A DNA stretch of 64,000 nucleotides from an uncultured Acidimicrobiales bacterium (GTDB lineage Bacteria > Actinomycetota > Acidimicrobiia > Acidimicrobiales > SZUA-35): the NCBI GenBank assembly GCA_938002965.1, contig CALKZY010000028.1, positions 186,001 to 250,000 on the forward strand. Reading direction: 5' to 3'. The translations under genes were made by a program, and so were the position numbers. Positions 34,652 through 44,900 of the stretch are shown here, in pieces (the stretch's first letter is position 1; each line of letters begins with the position of its first letter). Under the pieces are notes generated by a model. It did not search any database, was not told where the DNA came from, and worked only from the letters and a program-made list of their open reading frames with translations.

Positions 34652-35779
34652 ATGAAATCAGCCGTTCGAACAACTCGAGGCGCGGTGCTGACCGCCTCCC
34701 CCGGCCAGTGGGAGATCATGGACCTAGTACTGGAAGCACCCCGGCAAGACGAGCTGCTGGTGGAAATGCGCTACGCCGGACTCTGCCATTCCGACGATCA
34801 CTATGCCAGTGGCGATACCCCAGTGGCGTCGCTGCCACTGGCCGGAGGCCACGAAGGCTCAGGCGTTGTCGTCGAGGTAGGACCGAACACCTCAGGCTGG
34901 GAACCGGGCGATCACGTGGCCCTGTCGTTCCTTCCGGTATGCGGCCGCTGCCAGTGGTGCTCAACCGGCCAACAGAACCTGTGTGACATGGGGCGCTATC
35001 TACGAGACGGTACCCGCTCGGACGGAACCTACCGGATGCACCTACCGGGCGACGCCGGACCAGTAGCCCAAATGTGCGGGCTAGCCACCTTCAGCCGTCA
35101 CACGGTGGTCGACGTAGCCGCCGCCATCAAGATCGAACCAGAGTTTCGTCTCGACGCCGTCTGCCTCACCGGATGCGGAGTCGGCACCGGTTGGGGGTCA
35201 GCAGTCAACTCAGCCGAAGTCCAACCTGGCCACACGGTGATCGTCATGGGTCTAGGTGGTATTGGAGTCAACGCTGTGCAAGGTGCGCGCCACGCCGGAG
35301 CCAGCAATATTCTCGCCGTCGATCCCATCAGCCTGAAACGGGAAGTGGCATCCCAAGTAGGGGCGACCCACACTTTTGAGAACATGGGCGACGCCATCGC
35401 GTACGCCCAGTCGATCACCAACGGCCAAGGAGCAGACTCCGCCATCGTCTGCACCGGCGTCCTGACCACCGAAGACGTCAGGGCCGGGTTCGCCGCCGTT
35501 CGCAAAGCCGGAACAGTTGTGGTCACCGCTCTCGGCAAGGCCGAGACCGACGTCGCCGTCAACGCCCGGGAACTGACCCTTTATCAGAAGCGCATCCAGG
35601 GTTCGCTGTTCGGTGCGTCCAACCCGCTGGCCGACATTCCGCTGATGTTGGAGATGTACCAATCAGGCCAACTGCTCTTGGACGAGCTGATCACCGCCCG
35701 CTACCCGCTTGAAGAGATCAACCAGGGGTATCAGGACATGCATGACGGGAAGAACGTCCGTGGTGTCATCGAGTTCTGA
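34652..35779 (+). CDS. NDMA-type zinc-dependent alcohol dehydrogenase
   Basis: A 375-residue medium-chain dehydrogenase with catalytic zinc ligands (AGLCHSDDHY, GGHEGSG), a structural-zinc loop (CGRCQWCSTGQQNLC), the Rossmann motif GLGGIGVNAV and a C-terminal IPLMLEMYQSGQLLLDELI. The insertion before the Rossmann fold and the sequence around CDMGRYLRDGTRSDGTYR match the actinobacterial group whose bound nicotinamide is recycled by artificial acceptor NDMA or mycofactocin. It oxidises an alcohol, substrate unknown. GGAGG lies just before the ATG. No mycofactocin genes are in the window. Confidence 0.88.
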   Translation: MKSAVRTTRGAVLTASPGQWEIMDLVLEAPRQDELLVEMRYAGLCHSDDHYASGDTPVASLPLAGGHEGSGVVVEVGPNTSGWEPGDHVALSFLPVCGRCQWCSTGQQNLCDMGRYLRDGTRSDGTYRMHLPGDAGPVAQMCGLATFSRHTVVDVAAAIKIEPEFRLDAVCLTGCGVGTGWGSAVNSAEVQPGHTVIVMGLGGIGVNAVQGARHAGASNILAVDPISLKREVASQVGATHTFENMGDAIAYAQSITNGQGADSAIVCTGVLTTEDVRAGFAAVRKAGTVVVTALGKAETDVAVNARELTLYQKRIQGSLFGASNPLADIPLMLEMYQSGQLLLDELITARYPLEEINQGYQDMHDGKNVRGVIEF

Positions 35780-36323
35780 ACACGACGGGACGAGCGAGTC
35801 AACCGACTGGGACCGCGACTACCAAACGCCCCTGGCCGACAAAGACCTCGTGCAGATCCAAGCGTTCTGGACTCAATTCCTGAGCGAGACAAACCGAGAC
35901 CTTGACCTGCCGGTGCCGGTCACATTCTGTTTCGGAGACACAAAAGAGCTGGCCAACGAACTGTTCGAACTAGTCCTTGCCGGAACCAAGCGTGCCACCG
36001 CTGGATCGGTGGCCGAGCACGAGGCCGACGGCGACCCGCTGCCCAAAGTCGGTGACCTCTCGATCATTATGGACGGCTCGATGCGACCCAGGTTGGTGAT
36101 GGAAACCACCGACGTTCGGATAGGACCGCTGTCATCGGTCGACGATCAGTTCGCCTGGGACGAAGGCGAGGGCGACCGCAGTCGAGACTATTGGCTGAAA
36201 GCCCACCACTGGTACTTCAGCCGATCGTACGAACATCTTGGGCTCGACTTCCACGAACACATCGATGTCGCCTTCGAACGGTTCGAGGTGATCTACCAGG
36301 GTGGGGCCACCAACACTGACTAG
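35760..36323 (+). CDS. ASCH-domain protein
   Basis: A 187-residue protein with the ASCH/PUA-like fold: TFCFGDTKELANELFELVLAGTKRATAGS, KVGDLSIIMDGSMRPRLVMETTDVRIGPLSSVDDQFAWDEGEGDR and the C-terminal FERFEVIY. These proteins are thought to bind RNA or modified nucleosides. GTG 35760 is preferred, since GGGAAG lies seven bases upstream; an ATG at 35742 is an alternative. Either way it overlaps the alcohol dehydrogenase 3' end in another frame, so translation is coupled. Confidence 0.85.
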   Translation: MVSSSSEHDGTSESTDWDRDYQTPLADKDLVQIQAFWTQFLSETNRDLDLPVPVTFCFGDTKELANELFELVLAGTKRATAGSVAEHEADGDPLPKVGDLSIIMDGSMRPRLVMETTDVRIGPLSSVDDQFAWDEGEGDRSRDYWLKAHHWYFSRSYEHLGLDFHEHIDVAFERFEVIYQGGATNTD

Positions 36324-36371
36324 CACAGCCACCCAGAGCTAGAGACATGACCCCTAGTGGTACACCGAGGG

Positions 36372-36415
36372 AGTGGGGATCGGCGCGCTTGAGGCATCCG
36401 CACCGACCCCCTACT
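36372..36415 (-). other. Long hairpin that pairs best in minus-strand RNA
   Basis: Arms 36372-36387 and 36399-36415 form a 16-bp stem with one bulged base and an 11-base loop in minus-strand RNA, where two positions are G-U wobbles. In plus-strand RNA these two positions are A-C mismatches. It lies about 195 bases after the stop of the NarL-type regulator gene, and could terminate or protect that transcript. The rest of the 286-bp gap (36324-36609) has no convincing gene. Confidence 0.4.
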
Positions 36416-36609
36416 GGCGCCGAGCAAAACGGACAAGCCCAGCATCCACGAAACGACCGCGATCGGGAACAGGTGGAAGCGTCCCGGCAGCGACCGTTAG
36501 TAGAAGAAGCGTTGCCGAGGCCAAAAACGTCACGGACCCAGCCGTCTCTTAGTAGCTTCTTGACCGTTTCTTCAACAACAGGCCAAACGCATCGAGGCGC
36601 TGCGCAGGG

Positions 36610-37314
36610 TTAGTCGATTCCGTGATCGAGGGCGTACCTAATCAGTTCGTTCTTCCGGTTTAGGCGAAGCTTCTTCAAAATGTTGCGCACGTGATTCTCA
36701 ACCGTCTTCGGCGAAATGTACAACTGGTCGCCGATCTCGCCATAGGAATGTCCACGCGCCACAAGCTGCAACACCTCGCGCTCCCGATCGCTCAAACCGG
36801 AGCCGTCGGGAGCCTGCTGACGTATCCGCCGGAACTCAGTGAGAACCAGCGCAGCCAACGACGCCGAGAACACCGGCTCGCCGTTGGCCGCCTTCCACAG
36901 GGCCTGGCGCAGTTCATCAACACCAATCGACTTCAGCAGATAGCCATTGGCCCCGGCCGCCACCGCCTCCAACAAGTCAGACTCGGCCTCCGACACCGTT
37001 AACATAATCACGGTGAAGTCAGCGGCCACCGCTCTAGCAACGGCAACGCCACCACCGTCCGGCATCTGCAAGTCGGTAAGAACCAGGTCGGGCTTGGTGC
37101 GCTTGATGACGTCAACCGCCTCGGAGGCGTTGGCCGCCTCTCCGACCACATGAAAGTTGGAGCCGAGATCCCGCTTCAATCCATTGCGCCAGATCTCGTG
37201 ATCGTCGGCCACCACCACCCGAACCTTCGAACCCTTACCTGACGTGGACGCCGAGTCCTGGGAGTCGTCCGACTCCACTGACTCGGCCTCATCTGAAGAT
37301 TCATTCACAGCCAC
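36610..37314 (-). CDS. NarL/LuxR-family response regulator
   Basis: A 234-residue regulator. After a Ser/Asp/Glu-rich N-terminus of about 28 residues comes a receiver domain (RVVVADDHEIWRNGL, LVLTDLQMPDGGGV, IMLTVSE, YLLKSI) and a LuxR-type helix-turn-helix (LSDREREVLQLVARGHSYGE, YISPKTVENHVRNILKKL). The GTG start overlaps the kinase stop by ten bases, so kinase and regulator form a pair. The divergent neighbour is the 22-kb surface operon, which is the natural first guess for its target. Confidence 0.92.
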   Translation of the reverse strand: MAVNESSDEAESVESDDSQDSASTSGKGSKVRVVVADDHEIWRNGLKRDLGSNFHVVGEAANASEAVDVIKRTKPDLVLTDLQMPDGGGVAVARAVAADFTVIMLTVSEAESDLLEAVAAGANGYLLKSIGVDELRQALWKAANGEPVFSASLAALVLTEFRRIRQQAPDGSGLSDREREVLQLVARGHSYGEIGDQLYISPKTVENHVRNILKKLRLNRKNELIRYALDHGID

Positions 37315-38510
37315 AACAAGATCTCCGTTCCACGACCGGCTCCACCTAGTACTTCGACCGTACCGCCGACGTCGTTGACCCGTCCCTTGATCGACCGGGA
37401 CAAACCAATCCCCTCCGCTGCCGCCTCAACATCGAAACCAGAGCCGTTGTCCTTCACCGAAATGAACACCGACGGAGGCTGCGAGCCATTGTCCAACTGC
37501 CCGATGTGATCATCGGCCGGCTCGGCAAACACGGTGACCCGTTCCGCCCCGCCGTGTATGGCGGCGTTGGTCAACGCCTCCCCCACCGCTCCAGACGCCG
37601 CCTCCAACCGGGCAGGGGGTAGGTCGGGACAGTCAGGTGCGACCAGGACTGTTACCGCGAACCGACCTTCGTGTCCGTACCGTCGTTCCGCCTGGGAGGC
37701 AGCTACGCGAAGAGCGGGCTCCACCGGGCGAGGGGACCGATCACCCTCAGCGGCCGCCTCATCTTTGCTAGCGGCGACAGCCAATCGGTTGTCGGACAAG
37801 TACAGGCGAAGGGCACTCTCCTGCTCTCGGGCCAGCGACGCCAACTCCCGGTCATCTGATCGACGTTGAACCACCGCCAATGTCTGCAACACACCGTCGT
37901 GAAGCTGGCGGGCAACCTCTTCGCGCGCTCGTGCCACCGAAATCAACTGTTCAGCCCTACGCAGGCGATCAGTCAATGGACCGGCCAACCCACCAACCAG
38001 CATCCACAGACCAACCTTGGAGATGGCGGTTGGCAGATCGGCGGGAACATCAAAGCGATCAAGGAGGAACACTTCGGCGAACAAGCTGGCACTGCCGACA
38101 ACCGCCGCCACCGCCAGAGCGATCTGCCCACCGCGGGCGATACCGACCGCGGCAATACCGGCCGCCGGCCATGCCCACGGAAGCGACTGAGCCCTCTCCG
38201 GTAGATACACCAGGCCATCACCGAGCAGGAGAACGACAGCCACGGCCACCTCGGCGAGCACTACACCGGGCGCCGACAATCGCTCCGGTCGCGACCTGCC
38301 GGTCAGGTGAAGAGAAGCGGTGACAGCTGTTGCCACCGCCAACAAACCTGCGGCGGCAACCGGTCTAATCAAGTGCTCCCGACTCAGAGCCAGACCGACC
38401 CAGGCCACAGTCAATGTCGCCCACCTAAAAAGCGACAGGGCTCGCATTAGAGACGTGATCAACACCTGCTCGGCCACGGGACGTGGATCCGCTTGATCGG
38501 GCAAAGGCAT
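37305..38510 (-). CDS. NarL-partner sensor histidine kinase (HisKA_3)
   Basis: A 401-residue kinase. Five or six hydrophobic helices span residues about 20-180 with almost no extracytoplasmic domain, so the sensor is probably the membrane part itself. The dimerisation helix holds the phospho-accepting His in AREEVARQLHDGVLQTLAVVQ, followed by a HATPase_c domain (GEALTNAAIHGGAERV, VKDNGSGFD, GIGLSRSI). The missing large sensor domain resembles LiaS/DesK-type cell-envelope sensors. It is divergent from the surface operon across 206 bases. Confidence 0.88.
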   Translation of the reverse strand: MPLPDQADPRPVAEQVLITSLMRALSLFRWATLTVAWVGLALSREHLIRPVAAAGLLAVATAVTASLHLTGRSRPERLSAPGVVLAEVAVAVVLLLGDGLVYLPERAQSLPWAWPAAGIAAVGIARGGQIALAVAAVVGSASLFAEVFLLDRFDVPADLPTAISKVGLWMLVGGLAGPLTDRLRRAEQLISVARAREEVARQLHDGVLQTLAVVQRRSDDRELASLAREQESALRLYLSDNRLAVAASKDEAAAEGDRSPRPVEPALRVAASQAERRYGHEGRFAVTVLVAPDCPDLPPARLEAASGAVGEALTNAAIHGGAERVTVFAEPADDHIGQLDNGSQPPSVFISVKDNGSGFDVEAAAEGIGLSRSIKGRVNDVGGTVEVLGGAGRGTEILLWL

Positions 38511-38716
38511 AGGTCAACTCTGCCACAGCACAACGGACACCGGTGGCCACATCGAACAGGCCAACTCGTCGGAGCGCTTCAACCAAGTAGACGGAACTCC
38601 GGGCTGAACGGCATCTGGTCATGGGCCGAGCGGCCTAGACCTCCGCTGGGGACTCGTCACTGATAGCTCAATCGTTCGTCTCAGCCAGCCGATGCGGTAG
38701 GTAGCGGCCACGAAAA
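38511..38716. other. Divergent control region between the two-component pair and the surface operon
   Basis: 206 bases that must hold the promoters for both directions. I see no clean promoter, no well-placed dyad, and no riboswitch; the string CGGTAGGTAGCGG near 38694 resembles one element of GEMM c-di-GMP riboswitches, but the other elements are absent. Confidence 0.4.
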
Positions 38717-41311
38717 GTGACCAACGCAGATCATCACGTGATGCAGACGACGCGAGGACCAACCGGACCAGCCAGCTCGGCGCCCCACAAAGGCCGAAAG
38801 CGAGGCGGCGCAACCAGCTCCTTGACGCGCCTGTACACCCTGGTCTTCGTCACTGCCGGGCCGCTCTACCTTCTATGGCGAGCAACAGGCGTTGGAACCG
38901 GATGGCAATTGGCCTTGAGCGTGCCGTTCCTCTCAATAGAGACATGGGCCTGGTTGCAAATCATCTGCCTACGGCACCAGGTCTCACCCGGGCGGTTGAC
39001 CGACGGGCGAGGGCGACCGAACAACAACTCCGACCAGGACCCGGCAAGCGACACAGGCGACCGGGTCGACGGCCCGACCGACGTCGACGCTCCTGACTTC
39101 GATGTGGTTGTAGCCGCTGGGTCTCTCTCCACTCCGGCCGACATTGAACGTACCCTGATCGGCCTCGCCGCCGCCGAAACCAGACCGGTGACCGTGGCGT
39201 CGACCCGACACGATGTGGCAGCGAACTTGCCGGCCCAGCTAACTGATCAACTTTCCGACCTCCGCTTCGCCCCACTGAACACTGAGAACCAAGCGGCTGA
39301 CGCGCTGGCACTGGTCCTTCACAACTCGCAAGCCGACTGGGTTCTGTGGCTAGACGCCGGACAGGTGCCGATGCCGAATCTGGCCGAGGCGGTCGCCCCG
39401 CATCTGAGCAATGAGCGAACGGCAGTGTGCCAGATCGCAACAGGGCTGCTTAACCCCGAGTCTCTCGTCCAAGTCGGTCGCGACGGCGACGAGGAAGCCC
39501 TGGAACATGAACTAATCGGGGACGCAATGGCCCAGCGGGGCCGCGCCCCATGGCACGGACCTGGATCGTTGATACGGAAAGGCGCTGTTCCAGCCGCCGC
39601 CAGCCTCGACGACCCTCAGGCCTTCGACGTCAGCTGGTGCGCCATCGAACTTCAACGCAACGGCTGGGAGATCGCCTACGAAAGCACCCCTCTCATTCGC
39701 GTACCGGCCGCTGACTCTCTTCGCCCATACCTGTCGCGACGGCGAGACAGAAGTTTGGCCATTCTGGAGCAACTCGGGTACGCCTTCTCGTTGCCCAACG
39801 TTCCCTGGGCCGTTCGTCGAACAGCGATGGCCCGTGCAGTGTCGGTTACCCACGGCCTACGCCAGCTGGCAATGGTGGCGGTTCTCATCGGTTCGCTGCT
39901 GTCAGGCAGACTGCCTTTCGCCCAGTCCTCCGGCACGACGTTGGCCCTCATGGCCGGCTACACCGGGGCGGCCATGCTGGCCCGGCGCTCGCTGTCGGGC
40001 ACTTCCATGGCCTTGGGAGACTGGGTGCGCCACGGCTGGCGCACGCTCGGAGCCGATCTCGCCGCTCTCGTACCCAGGCTGGCACGCCCCATCGAGCTGC
40101 GCCGACGCCGTGGACAATCGAAAGACTCAGCCGTTCAGCTGGGGCTATCGGGCCGACTCCAGCTACCGATTATGGCCTTCGGGCTCCTACAAGTAGCACT
40201 GGCAATTAGAGCCTTCAGCGTTATCCAGCCGATGTCGCTTTCCCCAATGGGTCGAGGCGAGAGCCTCCTGGCGATCATGGCGACCACCATCATTACCGTT
40301 CAGCTGATCGACGTACTCGGCGGTATTACCAGGCCGAGGGGGCGACGCCGAAGCGTACGCCTCCCACTAAAGTCCGACATCACCGTCGGCAATATCTGGG
40401 GCCAGACGCTTGACGTCACCCCCTTTGGCGTCGGTGCCATCATCGAAGCGGCCCCGCCGATCGGAACTACCACCTCGGCCAGGTTCGCCCTGAACGACGT
40501 CGACGGAGCCGAGCGGGTGGTCACGGTGGAAGGGACCGTCCGGTCCGCCACTCATCATCGATCGGGACTGGTCAGAGTCGGCCTGGAGTTCACGTCCATG
40601 GATGACGCCGACCGCCTAGCCCTCACCCACTTCTGCGCCCTCGGCGTGGCCGGACCCGGGCGGTCCGCTACCGCCGCGGCCGAAAACCCCGGCCGCCTAC
40701 CGATGGAGCGGAGTACCGGAGACCTGGTTCTGGTTCGAAGTCTGGCGGTGGCGTCTGTCCTGTCAGCCGTCGGCACGTTGTTCGTCGGGCCAGCTGCCGA
40801 TCCTGTGGTTGCCGCTGACAACGGCGTCACCGCTATCCCTGACAGCTTCGCCGTCACCTGGCCTCAACCAGCCGCAGGAACCTCCAACTCGGGTACCAAC
40901 CTTTCCAATGAGCTGACCGTACGGCTCCACACCGACGACTGGTCCGAAGCGCTCGAGCCAACCGACGTTGAAACCTTCTCACGGCCACGCGGACCGAGCT
41001 CGTGGCCGGGCCCCGTCCATCTGGCTGTAACGGTGGGCCCCGATCGTTTCGTCCTCCTAGTCCAAGAGACCACAGCAGAGATAGAACTGGCGGCACTCGT
41101 CGTAGACGATGAGGTGGTAGTCGTTGAACTGGTCGGCCCGGGCGGAGTCCGCTTCGACGGCAGTGACGGACAAGGTCTGGTCCCCGGCCGCTATTCGATT
41201 CGCAGCCAAGACATCGGCGGTACGACGATGTTGACAAAGCTGGCCGTCGACCAAGGCGAGACCATTCACGTCGGACCAACCGGCGCAACCATCGACGGGC
41301 GGCAACCATGA
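38717..41311 (+). CDS. Cellulose-synthase-like membrane protein with degenerate GT2 domain and PilZ domain
   Basis: 864 residues laid out like BcsA: two helices (about 38-85), a GT2-like cytosolic region (about 125-345), more helices (380-425 and 480-535), a PilZ domain (about 540-645), a helix near 675-695 and a beta-rich C-terminal ectodomain of about 150 residues. GT2 catalytic motifs are altered: DADH reads DAGQ (Asp213 region), the TED position reads DVS, and Q-x-x-R-W reads SRRRDR. PilZ keeps the c-di-GMP motif, RRSVR (544-548) and DVTPFG (566-571). It is probably a c-di-GMP receptor that has lost polymer synthesis, or uses a different chemistry. The start is GTG 38717 or ATG 38741. It overlaps the next gene by four bases. 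Confidence 0.8.
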   Translation: MTNADHHVMQTTRGPTGPASSAPHKGRKRGGATSSLTRLYTLVFVTAGPLYLLWRATGVGTGWQLALSVPFLSIETWAWLQIICLRHQVSPGRLTDGRGRPNNNSDQDPASDTGDRVDGPTDVDAPDFDVVVAAGSLSTPADIERTLIGLAAAETRPVTVASTRHDVAANLPAQLTDQLSDLRFAPLNTENQAADALALVLHNSQADWVLWLDAGQVPMPNLAEAVAPHLSNERTAVCQIATGLLNPESLVQVGRDGDEEALEHELIGDAMAQRGRAPWHGPGSLIRKGAVPAAASLDDPQAFDVSWCAIELQRNGWEIAYESTPLIRVPAADSLRPYLSRRRDRSLAILEQLGYAFSLPNVPWAVRRTAMARAVSVTHGLRQLAMVAVLIGSLLSGRLPFAQSSGTTLALMAGYTGAAMLARRSLSGTSMALGDWVRHGWRTLGADLAALVPRLARPIELRRRRGQSKDSAVQLGLSGRLQLPIMAFGLLQVALAIRAFSVIQPMSLSPMGRGESLLAIMATTIITVQLIDVLGGITRPRGRRRSVRLPLKSDITVGNIWGQTLDVTPFGVGAIIEAAPPIGTTTSARFALNDVDGAERVVTVEGTVRSATHHRSGLVRVGLEFTSMDDADRLALTHFCALGVAGPGRSATAAAENPGRLPMERSTGDLVLVRSLAVASVLSAVGTLFVGPAADPVVAADNGVTAIPDSFAVTWPQPAAGTSNSGTNLSNELTVRLHTDDWSEALEPTDVETFSRPRGPSSWPGPVHLAVTVGPDRFVLLVQETTAEIELAALVVDDEVVVVELVGPGGVRFDGSDGQGLVPGRYSIRSQDIGGTTMLTKLAVDQGETIHVGPTGATIDGRQP

Positions 41312-41907
41312 TCGCCAGGCAACACGATGAAGACGACGGCAACAGTGCCTGGCTTCAGATCCTCGGCCTGATCGTGCTTGTTTCGGCCGGGGCGCTGGTC
41401 TTCAGCGGCATCCGCACCAGTCAAGCCGAGGTGATGGCCTCCACATCATCTCAGGGTCTATTCTCCGCCGGCTCAGTCGAACTTGAACAGGCCGGGCAGT
41501 CCATCGAACTCCTCTTCGACGAGGAAGAACTGTTCCCCGGTTCCCAGGTCGACGCCTGCGTCGAGATCATCTACCGAGGATCGATACCGGCAGAGGTTCG
41601 GCTACACGGTCAATCGGCTGGCGGCACCGGACTTGACGACTACATGCAATTCACGGTCTGGACCACCGACCGGCCGTGCCCGGCCTCGGGCTCACTCGGC
41701 GGCGGACTCCTCCAGCAAGAACCCCTTTTCGGCGATCGTCTCAGCACCCTTTGGCGACAGCACGGAGGCTACGACCAGGGGATCTCACTGGCCACACTGG
41801 CAACTGGCGAGCAGATCACCCTGGCGGCCCGGGCCAGACTTGAAGACAACGAGGACGCAGCCGGTCTCTACGCTGACTTCGTCCTGGTGGTGGAAGGACG
41901 GCCGTGA
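41308..41907 (+). CDS. Small exported protein with TasA/camelysin-like signal region
   Basis: 199 residues: a short charged cytosolic N-terminus, one hydrophobic segment (WLQILGLIVLVSAGALVFSG, about 15-34), then the pattern of SipW-processed proteins, namely QGLFSAGSVELEQ, LFPGSQVDACVEIIYRGSIPAEVRL, and a beta-rich remainder. Two Cys (VDACVE, RPCPAS) could form a disulfide. Bacillus TasA and CalY share the F-x-aG-x-l-L, PG and GS layout but sequence identity is low. It overlaps both neighbours by four bases (ATGA, GTGA). I infer a fibre or fibre-accessory subunit, processed by one of the two signal peptidases in the operon. Confidence 0.65.
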   Translation: MIARQHDEDDGNSAWLQILGLIVLVSAGALVFSGIRTSQAEVMASTSSQGLFSAGSVELEQAGQSIELLFDEEELFPGSQVDACVEIIYRGSIPAEVRLHGQSAGGTGLDDYMQFTVWTTDRPCPASGSLGGGLLQQEPLFGDRLSTLWRQHGGYDQGISLATLATGEQITLAARARLEDNEDAAGLYADFVLVVEGRP

Positions 41908-44900
41908 GCAGCGAAGCCGTCTCCGTTGACGCCAATCATGTCGAGCTGCAATCGGCCACCGACTCGTCCGAGGTTCATGGCACCCGAACATCAATCGGCT
42001 CGCGCCTGAAGACTGCTCGGGGCGCGCTTGGTCCGGCAGTCGCCCTGATCTCGGGGATATACATCTATCTTCTTGGGCTGCTGGCGATGTGGGTCATCCT
42101 GGTGGCCGGTGCTGCCGGGTGGAGCCCAGTCGTCATCACCAGTGGCTCAATGTCTCCCGGCCTGCGGGTCGGCGATGTCATCATGACCGAGGCTCACACC
42201 GATGAACTCGTGGGGCAGCGATCGATTGTCACCTTTGAGCGGGGCGATCAGGTCATCACTCATCGGGTCTTCGAAGTTCAGGTCTCCGATCAGGTCTACA
42301 TCACCAAAGGCGACGCCAACCCGACTCCCGACACCGACCCCGTACCAGCCGAATCAGTCATAGGGGTCGGCCGCCTGGTGGTACCGGTCATTGGTCTACC
42401 TATTGTGTGGCTCATCACAGGCCAGCTGATTCCTCTCGGCGCCATGGCCATCCTTTCGATGGCAGCAATCGCCATCACAATCCGTCAGTCCCGCACCAGT
42501 CGAGGTGGCTTCCGGGCAATGCTGACCGAGCAATCATCGGTTGTAGCCGACCAGGCTGTTCGCCGAGTCCGGCTGCTTATTGCCGTCATGATCGGCAGCC
42601 AGTTCCTCATCGACGGGAGCCGCTTCGTCATCGAAGGCATAAGCCTCACGCCCGCTCGACTTCTTCTGATCTCGCTGATATGGCTGGCCGTCACCAACCT
42701 CTTCTCAGTTCGGTTCCCGATCGAAAGCTACGGTTGGGGCGTTGCCGCCGCCCAGCTCATCGCCGACACCGTACTAGTCGTCTTTATGACCACGGCAACC
42801 GGTGGCGCCGGCATCGGCTGGGTGCTGACCGCCGTTCCCATCGTCGAAGCAGCCGTCCGATTCCGCCTTGCCGGAGCGCTGGTCCACTGGATGTTGATGG
42901 CTGTTCTGGCCATCCTCGGGCGCCTCTGGATTCTCGATCGAGTTACCGCAACCACAGCCGACACCATCGACGAACTCGAACAGCTACTCGACCAGATGAG
43001 CGTGCTGCTGTTGGTCGTGGTGCCCGGAGCGTTCCTGGCCGAGCAATTATTGGGCGACGTGCTGCTACAACGGCGAGCCACCTCAAACGCCGAGAACCGA
43101 GGTCGGCTGCTGGAGAACGTGGCCGAAGTAGGACACGAAGTCACCAAAATCGGTTCTGCACTGTTCGAGACCTTAACCACCTCGGCACTGGACCTCGGCT
43201 TCGATTCAGTCGACGTTTGGGCCCGGTCATCCAGCGACACATGGTCACCGCTCGGCGCCGGCCAGCGCAACGGCACCCCAGCGCTTCCTCATCCCGGCCT
43301 GGCGGCAAGTGGCCTGCGCACGCAGGACCTCGTGTACAACGATGTCCTGGTCGACCCGGCTGACCCGGACCAGGCCGAACGCCAAGCGCTGAACGACACT
43401 GGACTCGGCTACCTGGTCAGAATCACAATCGACGCCGGTGACACCCTGGTCGCCCTCCGCGGAGCCGGAGTCGAGCCGGTGGAGCGCAGCGCGGTGGAAG
43501 CACTACGACTGCTTTGTGGTCAGGCCACCGTCGCCATGCACAACAAGGGACTGGTCGGCGAGCTCCAAGAACTCCACTCGCAAATGGAACATCAGGCGCT
43601 GCACGATGCCTTGACCGGCCTTCCAAACCGACCGGCCTTCCTCAAGACGCTGGAGGAACGCTTGGCCGCTGCGGCACTGGGAGCGGTCGAGCCGGGTATG
43701 ACCCCGACGGTCCTCTTCCTGGACCTCAACGGCTTCAAATCGGTCAACGACAGGCTTGGCCACGACGCTGGCGACAAGCTCCTTCAAGTGGTGTCCGATC
43801 GTTTGGTGACCGCAGTGGGCGACAACGGAACAGTCGCCCGCCTTGGTGGAGACGAGTTCACTGTGCTGCTTCCGGCTTCCGACGGTCGAATGGCCGAAGA
43901 AGTCGCCGACCGAATTCACGACTCTCTAGCCTACGACATTGATCTGAGCCAGGGCCCGGTTCGCGTAGGAGCCAGCATCGGAGTCGCCCATCACCGAACC
44001 GGTGTGCCCGCCGACGAGCTACTTCGACGGGCCGACACCGCCATGTACCGGGCTAAGGAGGCCAAGAGCAGCGGACGTCCGTTGGCTTTCTATCACCGTG
44101 ACCTCGACGAGGCTGAGACCCTCCAGACCAAGCTGGAGGTCGACTTGAAGTCGGCACTAGTCGCCGACGGCCTGACCTTGGTCTTTCAACCCCTCGTGTC
44201 GGTCCTCCACCGGCGAGTTGCCGGCGCCGAGGTACTTCTTCGGTGGAACCACCCCGAACGCGGCAATCTGCAGCCGTCGTCCATCTTCGACACAGCCGAG
44301 CAAGCGGGCCTTATCGGTGAGCTCAACCGCTGGATTCTGACCAAGTCCCTGAAAGAGATGGCACGATTCCCGCTGGACGATCGACCGTTCACGCTGGCGG
44401 TAAACGTATCGCCGGCCGAGCTCGCCTGTGAAGAGCTGATGCCAAATATTCGCCAAGCGCTTGACATGTCCGGCGTCAACCCCGAGCACCTGGTGGTCGA
44501 ACTCAGCGAACGGATCGTGGCCTCAGGTCGGGACCTGGACATGGTCGCCAGTGCCTTGACCGACATGGGGGTCGCCCTGTCGCTCGACGATTTCGGAGAA
44601 GGCAAGACTTCGCTCGGTCACCTCCGAGACCTTCCGATCAAACAACTCAAGCTGGACAGCCTTTTGGTTCAGCAGGCCGTCGACAGCGAGACCGACCGCG
44701 TCATCTTGAACTCGATCGTCAATCTAGGTCACGACCTCGGATTCGAAGTTGTGGCCGAAGGCGTGGAAACCGACGACCACATGGCTGCAGCCGTTGAAGC
44801 CGGCTCCGACCTTGTTCAGGGCTTCGGGTTATACCGTCCGATGTCGGCCAAAGACCTCAGCCAACTCCTGGTACCCGAAGCAGACCTGCACCGTCGACGA

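Noticed and set aside
34428-34655. Possible 75-residue gene before the alcohol dehydrogenase
   Set aside because: It spans the 19-bp tandem duplication and has no ribosome-binding site or recognisable content.
36347-36613. Possible small gene in the gap after the ASCH gene
   Set aside because: The product is Arg/Pro/Gln-rich with no ribosome-binding site, and the frame crosses the hairpin and runs into the regulator gene.
38511-38716. Candidate GEMM c-di-GMP riboswitch before the surface operon
   Set aside because: CGGTAGGTAGCGG resembles one conserved element, but the other core elements and their pairing are absent.
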